Source of the DNA: Blautia glucerasea
GTDB taxonomy: Bacteria; Bacillota; Clostridia; Lachnospirales; Lachnospiraceae
Assembly: GCF_020537505.1 (NCBI RefSeq)
Contig: NZ_JAJBMO010000015.1
Location: 24,523 to 88,522 of the forward strand
Length of the DNA: 64,000 nucleotides
Direction: 5' to 3'
The notes under the pieces: model-generated
What the model was told of the DNA's origin: nothing
What the model saw: only the letters and a program-made list of their open reading frames with translations
Database searches by the model: none
Shown here: positions 8,418-16,381 of the stretch, one piece after another
Layout: every line of letters begins with the position of its first letter
Position numbering within the stretch: the stretch's first letter is position 1
Made by a program: the position numbers and the translations under genes

Positions 8418-9184
8418 TATTCAACCTCCCTGTTGATCACTTCTTCTGCAAGAAGGCGATAAGCTTCCGCTCCTGTGGATCTTGGATCATAAAGAGTGAT
8501 CGGTTGTCCATAGCTTGGAGCTTCTGCAAGTCTGACATTTCTCGGAATAATTGTCTTATAAATGTTCTGCTGAAGATTTTCTTTTACATTCTCTACAACC
8601 TGCAGAGATAAGTTTGTTCTGGCATCATACATAGTAAATACAACGCCTTCAATCTCCAGATCATTATTCAATCTGTCCTTTACCAGGTCAATCGTATGAA
8701 TCAGCTGTGACAGACCTTCCAGTGCATAATACTCACACTGAATCGGTACCAAAACGGATGTCGCAGCAGTAAGTGCGTTAATGGTAAGCATATTCAAAGA
8801 TGGTGGACAATCAATGATGATATAATCGTAATTGTCCTTTATTTTATCTGTGATCTCTTTCAATATGTATTCTTTATTATCAATCCCAACCAGTTCAATT
8901 TCTGCACCGGACAAGTTTACATTGGATGGTATCAAATCTACATTTTCTACTACATCCTTGACAATCGTTTTCTCAACATCAGACTGTCCTACCAGAAGTT
9001 CATAGAGTGTATCTTCTACTTCATTTTTATCAACACCTAATCCACTGGTAGTGTTTCCCTGAGGATCCATGTCAATTGTCAGAACTTTTTTCCCCTGTTC
9101 TGCCAGACATGCCGAAAGGTTAATTGCTGTAGTAGATTTGCCAACGCCGCCTTTCTGGTTAGCAACCGCAATCGTTCTGCCCAA
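8417..9184 (-). CDS. parA: Chromosome-partitioning ATPase ParA (Soj)
   Basis: Walker-type ATPase that positions origins with ParB. The 255 aa contain the deviant Walker A KGGVGKSTTAINL near the N-terminus, the Walker A' segment TIDMDPQGNTTSGLG, and the Walker B region YDYIIIDCPPSL. I place the start at the TTG at 9184: it gives MGRTIAVANQKGG, the usual ParA opening, and sits 7 nt from GGAGG. A TTG two codons earlier lies directly on the ribosome-binding site. It is the first gene of the parA-parB-DUF4446 operon, with two parS sites in its upstream region. Confidence 0.96.
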   Translation of the reverse strand: MGRTIAVANQKGGVGKSTTAINLSACLAEQGKKVLTIDMDPQGNTTSGLGVDKNEVEDTLYELLVGQSDVEKTIVKDVVENVDLIPSNVNLSGAEIELVGIDNKEYILKEITDKIKDNYDYIIIDCPPSLNMLTINALTAATSVLVPIQCEYYALEGLSQLIHTIDLVKDRLNNDLEIEGVVFTMYDARTNLSLQVVENVKENLQQNIYKTIIPRNVRLAEAPSYGQPITLYDPRSTGAEAYRLLAEEVINREVE

Positions 9185-9229
9185 TATCAACCCTCCCTTT
9201 CATATTATTTTGTCACTGCTTACAACTAA

Positions 9230-9245
9230 TGTTTCACGTGAAACA
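9230..9245. promoter_or_regulatory. parS site 1
   Basis: Perfect 16-bp palindrome TGTTTCACGTGAAACA, matching the Bacillus subtilis parS consensus. It lies 46 bp upstream of parA, so ParB spreading here could also repress the operon. Confidence 0.95.
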
Positions 9246-9370
9246 TTTCGCGAACACCACTTGTAGACAATGTCTGATTTTTACAGATTGTTCCACCATT
9301 TTACAGTTTTCGCAATCTTATCATATAACTATTGTTATTATAGCACTTTTAATTTTATCTCGCCACATAA

Positions 9371-9386
9371 TGTTTCACGTGAAACA
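9371..9386. promoter_or_regulatory. parS site 2
   Basis: Second perfect TGTTTCACGTGAAACA, 141 bp from site 1 in the parA upstream region. Confidence 0.95.
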
Positions 9387-9543
9387 TAGAAAATGCCATT
9401 TTTTTTTGCAAAAATATTGTCTATTTTTATCTTCTTACTAATTATACCCAGGATTTGGGAAGTTCAGACATTTATTATCGAACTTTCACTGTTACTTAGG
9501 GAGGTATTTTTCTTTAGAATGTTGTAAGTGTTTTAGGAGGGAC

Positions 9544-9630
9544 GCATTTGGGCAATGGGTATTACTCGCTCACCGGCGCTAGGAGCGCGCCTGAAATGGT
9601 TCGCCGGAGTAATACCCATTGCCCAAATGC
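9544..9630. repeat. Perfect 24-bp inverted repeat element
   Basis: GCATTTGGGCAATGGGTATT plus ACTC at 9544-9567 is repeated perfectly in reverse at 9607-9630. The 39-nt interior is GC-rich (GGCGC/GCGCC). There is no ORF. It could be a small mobile palindromic element or a structured RNA. Confidence 0.7.
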
Positions 9631-9867
9631 TATGTACTGTCTGAAACAGTCTGGTACGTAGGAACTTTTACCAGGAGGGAAGTTCGTGAGTTGCTTTCCC
9701 TATGTTTTATTGCTAATAACAGTTTTAGGCTTCCTCCCCTTGTCAGTAACCAATAATTTCAAAAACATAAAGCCATTTAATGTGTTATACATGTTTTGAA
9801 TAAGCAAAATTTCTAACACTATTGTCATAAAATGCCCCTATTACCATTTATCCGTTACCAGACTCCA

Positions 9868-10046
9868 GCGCTTTTGCAATGTATCTTCATGTAGCCGCGC
9901 ATTTCAGAAGCGCTCTTAGTGGCGGTAAGATCCAGGCCTTACAGAGACTTGGACGAGAGGGCTCTCCCGAGCGGCTTAGTCGCAGTTAAGTATTAGCTCA
10001 CCGGAGCATTGCGACGCACGGCGGTGAATATACATTGTAAAAGCGC
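9868..10046. repeat. MITE-like palindromic element, family Q copy 1
   Basis: Terminal inverted repeats GCGCTTTTGCAATGTAT (9868-9884) and ATACATTGTAAAAGCGC (10030-10046) differ at one position. The interior carries a 22-bp core beginning GACGAGAGGGCTCTCCC at 9952-9973 that is repeated exactly at 19550-19571. No coding potential; non-autonomous mobile element is the best guess. Confidence 0.65.
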
Positions 10047-10158
10047 GTCCGGGAACCCAATAATTAACACACTAAACAGCATTAATTATACCGACTATTT
10101 TCATATCAAAAGCTCGCCACGTCCGCCCTAATATATTCTGTCAATTCCCATTTATATA

Positions 10159-10197
10159 CCAAAAAGCATTGTAAAATCAACCTTTTTGGCGTATAAT
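10159..10197 (+). promoter_or_regulatory. Promoter with overlapping palindrome for the alpha/beta hydrolase
   Basis: A -35 TTGTAA (10169-10174) and a -10 TATAAT (10192-10197) are 17 bp apart. The inverted repeat CCAAAAAG (10159-10166) / CTTTTTGG (10182-10189) straddles the -35 and the spacer, a good position for a repressor operator. The start codon is 35 bp downstream. Confidence 0.7.
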
Positions 10198-10231
10198 ATA
10201 CATACAAACCCAAAGGAGGTTCTCTATAAAA

Positions 10232-11185
10232 ATGAAAGACAGTAAACATAAAATCCTGACTCTGGCTGCCTTAACCACTATTGCAGCGGGTGTCATCCAT
10301 CTTACCAATAGAGTAATCGTTGCCTCTTCTCAGTTGAAAGAAATGCTTGATTTTTCCAATCACAACTACTATCATTGGCGCTTTGGAAAAATTTATTATA
10401 CCAAAAAGGGAAAGGGCTCCCCTCTTCTTTTGATTCATGACACAATGCCAGGTGCAAGCGGCTACGAATGGTCCCGTGTGGAAGATAAGCTTGCACAGGA
10501 GCATACCGTCTATACCATAGATTTATTAGGATGCGGACGCTCTGAAAAGGCTGGAATTACATATACCAACTTCCTTTTCGTACAGATCATCTGTGATTTC
10601 ATAAAAAATGTAATAAAAGAGAAAACCGATATCATCGCAAGTGGTTTTTCATGTTCTTTTGTCACTACTGCTGCAGCTTATGATAAAGAAAACATTAATA
10701 AAATCATGTTTATTAACCCTGTAAGCATGGTTTCTCTTGCGCAGATTACTACAAAAAAGGATAAATTGTTCAAGTTCTTTATTGAATTACCTATATTTGG
10801 AACATTCATTTACCATATAATTGTTTCACGTGAAACAATTAATGATTTCTTTCTTGATAGCCTCTACTACAACCCATTCCATGTGGATAAAGATATAATG
10901 GATGCATACTATGAAGCTGCACACAAGGGTGGATACTATGCGAAATGCCTCTATTCCAGCCAGAGTGCCAAATATATGAATATTAATATCCGTCATGCAT
11001 TAGAATCTCTGGATAACAGTATTTATATTGTAGAAGGCGAAGATGAACCTAACGGAGCTCTGATCGTAGAGACTTATCAAAAAGTAAATCCAGCAATTGA
11101 GTCTGCAACAATCCCTTGTTCCAAGCATTTTCCGCATATTGAGAATGTAGAAGCTTTTCTCGAACAAGTTGGCACATTTTTTTAG
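10232..11185 (+). CDS. Alpha/beta hydrolase with N-terminal membrane anchor
   Basis: A 317-aa hydrolase of unknown substrate. An N-terminal hydrophobic stretch (about residues 8-27) is a probable signal anchor. The fold is visible as SPLLLIHD (strand beta3 and oxyanion loop), YTIDLLGCGRS, a nucleophile elbow GFSCS, in which the last Gly of GxSxG is Ser, and a late catalytic-His candidate in KHFPHIENVEAF. AAAGGAGG precedes the ATG at a rather long spacing. It is read rightward against the surrounding leftward genes. A perfect parS site lies inside it, read in frame as VSRET. Its own promoter, operator and terminator make it a single-gene unit. Confidence 0.85.
   Translation: MKDSKHKILTLAALTTIAAGVIHLTNRVIVASSQLKEMLDFSNHNYYHWRFGKIYYTKKGKGSPLLLIHDTMPGASGYEWSRVEDKLAQEHTVYTIDLLGCGRSEKAGITYTNFLFVQIICDFIKNVIKEKTDIIASGFSCSFVTTAAAYDKENINKIMFINPVSMVSLAQITTKKDKLFKFFIELPIFGTFIYHIIVSRETINDFFLDSLYYNPFHVDKDIMDAYYEAAHKGGYYAKCLYSSQSAKYMNINIRHALESLDNSIYIVEGEDEPNGALIVETYQKVNPAIESATIPCSKHFPHIENVEAFLEQVGTFF
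10822..10837. promoter_or_regulatory. parS site 3, inside the alpha/beta hydrolase gene
   Basis: Perfect TGTTTCACGTGAAACA within the coding sequence, read in frame as V-S-R-E-T. Confidence 0.95.
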
Positions 11186-11222
11186 TTAAATAAAGGATAT
11201 ATAGTCTAGATGTACCCCTAAT

Positions 11223-11271
11223 AAAAAAGCTTTAAAATTGTATTTTCATTAATATAATTTTAAAGTTTTTT
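11223..11271 (+). terminator. Terminator of the alpha/beta hydrolase gene
   Basis: AAAAAGCTTTAAAATTGTAT pairs with ATATAATTTTAAAGTTTTT around a short loop, followed by TTCTTTTT. It starts about 37 bp after the stop codon. Confidence 0.75.
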
Positions 11272-11647
11272 CTTTTTATGTCTTAAAGCAGCCTGGTGTA
11301 CAAAGCACTATTTATTTTAACATTTATACTAGTTTTGCAATCGTATTAGTATCTTATAAATTAAATTCTATTTTATGTAGCAGCAATCGTTCAACATATT
11401 TTTTATATTTTCGTATATTTTTTCCTCCTGCAAGTCCTATTTATTGTACTTTCTTCTTTTTTATTTGCAAAAAGTGTTATTTATTGTACTTTTATATTTG
11501 TTCTTGCATTTTCTCGTCACATTTAATTACTTTCAGTTCAATTTATGATATAGTATTTCCCATCTAGGTTCCTATTTTAGGACTATGTAAACATTTAATA
11601 AGTAATAATCGGTCAGCATATTATTTCATTGCACAGGAGTGGCTAAT
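11272..11647. other. AT-rich intergenic stretch with a 15-bp direct repeat
   Basis: No credible gene. TATTTATTGTACTTT occurs at 11438-11452 and again at 11478-11492, exactly 40 bp apart. A minus-strand AGGAGGAAAAAAT (around 11420) looks like an orphan ribosome-binding site without a gene behind it. The stretch may be what remains of a lost gene. Confidence 0.4.
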
Positions 11648-11914
11648 ATGAAGCAGTATACTGTAGACGTATTTACCAACACCCCATTTTCCGGTAATCC
11701 TGCAGCCGTATGTGTGCTTCCTGTCCTTCACCGGAATCTGTGATGAAGCTTGCCATGAAAAATAATCTGTCAGAAACAGCATTTATTGAAGAAGCCAGGT
11801 AACCTTCGTCGGTTCGCACCAGGAACAGAGATAGAATCGTGTGGGCACGCTACCTTAAACTATACAGTTCACTTCAAAATGGAAATCGAATTACAATCAG
11901 TGAAAAAGTCGCTT
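11648..11914 (+). pseudogene. Decayed PhzF-family isomerase gene
   Basis: The first frame reads MKQYTVDVFTNTPFSGNPAA and continues VCVLPV before a stop, which is the typical PhzF/YddE N-terminus. A second frame continues MKLAMKNNLSETAFIEEA. A third reads FAPGTEIESCGHATL, matching the conserved PhzF G(T/H)E..CGHATL block. At least two frameshifts are present, and only about 90 codons of a family that normally has 260-300 remain; the C-terminal domain is missing. Intact PhzF proteins are epimerase/isomerase-fold enzymes of varied substrate. The last recognisable codons read into unrelated AT-rich DNA. Confidence 0.8.
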
Positions 11915-12013
11915 TACTTGCTATCTCTGAAATCTATAGCAACATTATAAATTTTCTTATTCAATTATTTCTATTTTGCGATATAATTATTTCACAAAAA
12001 AGTAGGAAAGCCC

Positions 12014-12739
12014 GTGAAAAAGCAATTAAAACACATTTTACCCGTTATTTTAACTTTCGTAACAGTTATGCTGTCCGCTGTATGTGTTAACGAAAAAACA
12101 TTGACAAACATGCCTCAGGTTCTCACGTTATACCCCAAATCCTCAAAAATTTATAACGAGAATCGCCGCATGTATGCGCCAGCAAATGAAACTATTTTAA
12201 ACACAAACCTTTATTACGGGAACAAAGCAACATCAATAAAGGCAAAAAAATCATCCTATGTATCCGCTGTGTACTACAACAACTATGCTCTAGCCCTTAC
12301 ACAGGATAAGCTTTATACTTCTGCTTATCTGAAAGCCAAAAAAGCAGGTACAACCACTATTACTTACAAAATTGGCAAGCAGAAATATAGCCAAAAGTCA
12401 CTATCAAAAAGTACGCTAATCCATTTAAATCATTAAAGATTAATAATTTAAACCTAGCTTCCAAATTCAAGTCAAAATCCAATTATACACTGAGTTATAA
12501 TAAGTACCGGGGAAAAACGCTTAAACTTCAGTATAGTGCCAAAAAAGGATGGGCTTTAAACATCCACTATCTGGAAGATGCAGCTGCAAAAGGAACATCT
12601 TACAAAAAACTGGATCAAGACCACTGGTACTTTTACTGTTACGAAGAAAAACTCTGCCATCATTGTTTATGCATATAATTCCAAAACATCCCAGGATGAA
12701 CAGTGTATTATCTTCTTCAAACAAATTCGACCAAAATAA
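12014..12739 (+). pseudogene. Frameshifted secreted protein with Ig-like segment
   Basis: The first frame opens with a signal peptide (MKKQLKHILPVILTFVTVML) and runs to a bacterial Ig-like motif, KAGTTTITYKIGKQKYSQK, before stopping at residue 140. Deleting the frame error in the A-run at 12393-12396 (four A where five would keep the frame) restores VTIKKYANPFKSLKINNLNL and about 75 more codons. A second, compensating shift between 12602 and 12620 returns to the first frame, reading TTGTFTVTKKNSAIIVYAYN to a TAA at 12737-12739. The whole is about 240 residues in two shifts. Such Lys/Thr-rich secreted proteins are common in Lachnospiraceae; function unknown. A terminator follows at once. Confidence 0.75.
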
Positions 12740-12741
12740 AA

Positions 12742-12786
12742 AAAAGATCTCCATCCTGTTTTCTCACAGGCAAAGATCTTTTTTTA
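12742..12786 (+). terminator. Terminator after the frameshifted secreted-protein gene
   Basis: AAAGATCT pairs with AGATCTTT, with an inner CCTG/CAGG stem, followed by a run of T. Confidence 0.75.
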
Positions 12787-12818
12787 TTTTATCCATTTTA
12801 TTTCAAATCTTATTTTCT

Positions 12819-12983
12819 AGAGCGTGTCTGAAAACAGCTTTCTGCAAGATGTGCATCACAATTTGCGGGAAATTTTGCCCGGATGAGGGCGTCTTAGCAA
12901 GCTACGACAACCGAATTCGGACAAAATATACCGCAAAGCGGGACATACAGATTACGGGAATGATTTTTGGGGGCACGTTCCAG
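12819..12983. repeat. Palindromic element, family R copy 1 (long, decayed right end)
   Basis: The left 55 bp begin AGAGCGTGTCTGAAAA and continue TTTCTGCAAGATGTGC, matching 49000-49050 closely. The right end, AATGATTTTTGGGGGCACG, resembles the right arm of copy 2 but has drifted. About 90 bp of unrelated sequence lie between. The element ends within 3 bp of the DUF4340 stop codon. Confidence 0.55.
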
Positions 12984-12985
12984 TG

Positions 12986-14821
12986 CTACTCTTCTGTATC
13001 TTTTGAATTTTCAGTCTCTTCAATTGTTTCGACACTCTTCCCTTCTGTTTTTTCACCAATTACAGGCTCAAATGCCTGGAACAGTTCTTTCACTGTCATT
13101 TTGTTTACCAGATAAACTTTTCCGTCCGTGACAGCAGCATAGTAATTCGTGTCATAGGAATAATACTCAACATCTATTTCATTTCCATCTGTATCTGTAA
13201 ATTTCACAGCCATCTCCGGATCTGTATTAGATTTAAATTCATCCGTCAGACGTTTCTGTCCCACCATATTGATCAATTTGTTGTAGAACGTTGTAAATGT
13301 TGTACTATCCAGATCATTTCCATTCAATGTGTAAGATAAAGTTACGCTGGCAGAGCTTGTGGTGTTGGAATCTGAAGAACTGTCGTCTGAGCTTTCGATA
13401 TCCGCAACTGTTGTCTCAGCTGAGGTAGTTGAAGCATCTGCAGCAGTGCTTTCATCAGAAGCATCACTACTGCTGTCTTCTGTCGTATCATCTGACTCAT
13501 CCTCAGATGTTTCACGTGAAACATTTACAATATAATCTTTGCCCTCATAGTTCACATCCAAAGTATCCAGATTATTAACAGATAGATAACTTACTGTTAA
13601 ATCCCAGAAATCAGAATATGTTTTTCCGAGGAATGTATCAAGCGAATCTTCGGAGATTGTGTAAATCTCGTTGCTGTCGTTTACACGAACGTATCGTCCA
13701 CCGTCTGAGGACAGGTCTCCAACCTGGATCACAAGTTCTCTGTCTACCATTTCTGTTTCCGGTTCTGCGTCTTCCTCTGAAGTCTCTGTACTTTCTGTAG
13801 AATCAGAATCTGTGATGTCTGATTCATCTGCCTCTCCAGACTCTTCCTTATCAGTATCACTGTCTTCTATATTTTCTGAACCCTCTGCGGTACTATCATC
13901 TGTATTTTCATCCGCCTGGCTCTCATCCTCAGATGTCTCTGAGACGTCCTCAGCGCCATTTTTAGCCTCATTTTCCGTATCAGTGGACTCTTTCTCGACC
14001 TCTTCCTGATAATCTACAGTAATCTCTGCATAAGGCTTATCTAAACCATACTGGGAAAGCTGGTCATCTGAACAGTTATAGTTTACATAACTAGAATAAG
14101 CCATGCTGGATAATGCGGTGCTCAGCGTAGTTGCTTTCGCTGAATCTGCTTTTTCGGTATCTCCATCTCCAGTAATGTTCCAGAAATTATTCTCGTCTTT
14201 TTCCACAACATAAGAAGAAGATTTTGCATCTACAGAAATTTTGCTGACTGTGGAGGAATCCACTGTTGGGAACGTACCACTTTTAGCAAAGTCATACAAA
14301 CTTCCCTCAAAGGAAGAAAACGTAGAATTGCTTACCACATAAACAGTGGAAGAATCCTTGTTCAGATCAATATATTCCTGACTGGTAGCGTCATTTTCCA
14401 TTCCAAGCCGAATAACTGTTGTCTCTCCATCCTCCGTGGTAACTGTGATGGTATTTTCCGGTTGATCCAGTTCATATTCAGAGGCATCTTCCACATCTTT
14501 CAATGTTCTCTCCGCTGTTATGGAATTTAGGGAACTAACCAGTGTATCAATTTTGTCCTGATCCACTGGGAAATCAGTCTCATCACTTTTCACCCAGGAA
14601 TCTCCATCTTTTTCAAAAGTAACCTCTTTTTTATCAATCACAAATTTTATTGATTTCACATCAGCAGACGCTATAGATACAATTTCCGAATTTTCCTCCT
14701 CCGCACTCTCGGATTCTGCGGCATCCTGCTTTGCTACGTAGGCTTTTACACCTACGTAAGCTCCGCTGAGGACTACCAGAACGCCTACTGCAGTTATAAG
14801 ATTTACCGATTTTTTCTTCAT
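12986..14821 (-). CDS. DUF4340 domain protein of a Gld-type ABC system
   Basis: Membrane-anchored 611-aa protein: an N-terminal TM helix (about residues 5-27), then two DUF4340-type beta-rich repeats around VKSIKFVIDKKEVTFEKDG with WVKSDETDFPVDQDKID, and ASVTLSYTLNGNDL. Two very acidic Ser/Thr/Glu/Asp-rich spacers (roughly residues 280-355 and 435-490) separate them. The ATG at 14821 overlaps the GldG-like stop as TGATG with GAGGAG upstream; an upstream TTG frame start is less likely. A perfect parS site (13508-13523) sits in the second spacer, read VSRET. In this operon type DUF4340 proteins accompany GldG; the cargo of the system is unknown. Confidence 0.85.
   Translation of the reverse strand: MKKKSVNLITAVGVLVVLSGAYVGVKAYVAKQDAAESESAEEENSEIVSIASADVKSIKFVIDKKEVTFEKDGDSWVKSDETDFPVDQDKIDTLVSSLNSITAERTLKDVEDASEYELDQPENTITVTTEDGETTVIRLGMENDATSQEYIDLNKDSSTVYVVSNSTFSSFEGSLYDFAKSGTFPTVDSSTVSKISVDAKSSSYVVEKDENNFWNITGDGDTEKADSAKATTLSTALSSMAYSSYVNYNCSDDQLSQYGLDKPYAEITVDYQEEVEKESTDTENEAKNGAEDVSETSEDESQADENTDDSTAEGSENIEDSDTDKEESGEADESDITDSDSTESTETSEEDAEPETEMVDRELVIQVGDLSSDGGRYVRVNDSNEIYTISEDSLDTFLGKTYSDFWDLTVSYLSVNNLDTLDVNYEGKDYIVNVSRETSEDESDDTTEDSSSDASDESTAADASTTSAETTVADIESSDDSSSDSNTTSSASVTLSYTLNGNDLDSTTFTTFYNKLINMVGQKRLTDEFKSNTDPEMAVKFTDTDGNEIDVEYYSYDTNYYAAVTDGKVYLVNKMTVKELFQAFEPVIGEKTEGKSVETIEETENSKDTEE
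13508..13523. promoter_or_regulatory. parS site 4, inside the DUF4340 gene
   Basis: Perfect TGTTTCACGTGAAACA within the acidic spacer of the DUF4340 protein, again read in frame as V-S-R-E-T. Confidence 0.95.
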
Positions 14822-16368
14822 CAGGCTTTTCTCCTCTTTAACCAAATCATAAATCCAATTAACAGGAATGCTCCAGGAATCAAACCAATGGTACAGATTT
14901 TCCAGAAGCTTGCATCATATGCTGTCAAAGTCAGGTAAGATACTTCCAGGCTCTTAGATGGAATAGACATGGTTGTACTGTCTTCTGTATCGACCAGAGA
15001 GCTTAAGGAAACCATCACAAGCTTCTCATTTCCACCGGAAACCATCTGATTGATCTGGCTCTGCAGCAGGTTAGAGGTAGAATAATAAATAATGTGTGTC
15101 TCTTTATCATCATCTGCCGTCTCTGTAATGCTGACGCCCAGATCAAATGGTCCATCCACATCGCCGTCTTCTTTTTCAAGAGTGCCGCTGTTTAAATCAG
15201 TTTTTGAATACGCACTGCCAGAGGTTGTAAGAAGACTTTCAATATTTACTGTATCTCTCACATCATCGGATTTCTGGATTCCCTGTGCGTACGGCATCAG
15301 GATATAGTATCCGGAAGAAGCAACATCAGATGTAATGTCTGTGCTGTTCACAGTAGGAACCAGATAATAAGGCATCTGAGCTGCATAATGCTGTGCATCT
15401 CCCTCAAATACCAGGCCGTCCACTCTGCTTACACCGTAGTTTTCCAGGACTGCATCAAAGTTTTCCATCTTCTCTCCTGTATAATCGGAGAAAATCATGG
15501 CTTTCCCACCATTTTCCAGGTAATCGATCAATACATTCTTCTCATCCTCTGAGATATCTGTTGTAGGAGAATCGATCAGCAGACAGCTTGCATCCTCCGG
15601 AACGCTTCCCTCTGTAAGCAAATTCAGGGATTTGATTTCCATGTTTGCTTTCTCAATATCTTCCTTAATGGTTGAATCAAGCTCCTGCTCTCCATGTCCC
15701 TCTAATGTGTACAACACCGGCAGATTTTCACTAGTTACGTATGCGATGGCACTTGTGATCTGTCCCTCGCCGTCAAACCCGGTTGTCTGATAGCTGTACG
15801 TATTGTAGTCAAGTGACGATTCGTAAATATTGTTATAATTTACAACCTTGTTTTTATCGCCGCATACAACGATCAGGCTGTTGGAAGAAAGGTTGTCGCT
15901 GGTGTATTCACTGACAAATTTGGGATTTACCACCGGGTCCTTCTGTTCTACGGTGATATGGTCAGATTCATCTGCATATCTCTGAAGCAGATTACTGATG
16001 GTCTCATCCTCGCTTCCGCTCTGGGCAATCTGATATATGGTCACATCTTTGTCCAGATCTTTCAGCATGGCCTTGGTTTCATCGCCGATTGTGTAAAGTT
16101 TTTCAGAGCTGATATCCAGCTGCGTGTACTTTGAGGGAAGGTTTCCCACGATCATATTTATAACAATAATGATTGCAACAAAAACAACAATCATAATGGA
16201 ACTGTAGCTTCCATTTTTTAAATACTTTTTATTAATGCTGTCTTTAAATCTTCGTTTTTCTTTTTTGTTATTATTGTTATTGTTTTCGACATTTTCCGTA
16301 TTTATTGTATTTTCGCTGTTTATATCATTATTGTCAACATTGTTATTATTTTTCTTCTTAAAAAACAT
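14821..16368 (-). CDS. GldG-like ABC transporter auxiliary protein
   Basis: A 515-aa membrane protein: an Asn-rich cytoplasmic N-terminus (about 25 residues of mostly Asn/Asp/Glu), one TM helix (about 53-75), a large extracytoplasmic domain of the GldG/IFT52-like type (LDISSEKLYTIGDETKAML, VTIYQIAQSGS, VLYTLEGHGE, ASCLLIDSPTTDISEDE) and a C-terminal TM helix (about 490-508) with a basic tail. The ATG at 16368 is 8 nt from AAGGAGG. A GTG three codons upstream overlaps that ribosome-binding site. It lies 13 bp after the permease gene, which carries GldF-like features, and overlaps the DUF4340 start by 1 nt. Confidence 0.85.
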   Translation of the reverse strand: MFFKKKNNNNVDNNDINSENTINTENVENNNNNNKKEKRRFKDSINKKYLKNGSYSSIMIVVFVAIIIVINMIVGNLPSKYTQLDISSEKLYTIGDETKAMLKDLDKDVTIYQIAQSGSEDETISNLLQRYADESDHITVEQKDPVVNPKFVSEYTSDNLSSNSLIVVCGDKNKVVNYNNIYESSLDYNTYSYQTTGFDGEGQITSAIAYVTSENLPVLYTLEGHGEQELDSTIKEDIEKANMEIKSLNLLTEGSVPEDASCLLIDSPTTDISEDEKNVLIDYLENGGKAMIFSDYTGEKMENFDAVLENYGVSRVDGLVFEGDAQHYAAQMPYYLVPTVNSTDITSDVASSGYYILMPYAQGIQKSDDVRDTVNIESLLTTSGSAYSKTDLNSGTLEKEDGDVDGPFDLGVSITETADDDKETHIIYYSTSNLLQSQINQMVSGGNEKLVMVSLSSLVDTEDSTTMSIPSKSLEVSYLTLTAYDASFWKICTIGLIPGAFLLIGFMIWLKRRKA

Positions 16369-16381
16369 TTTCCCCACCTCC

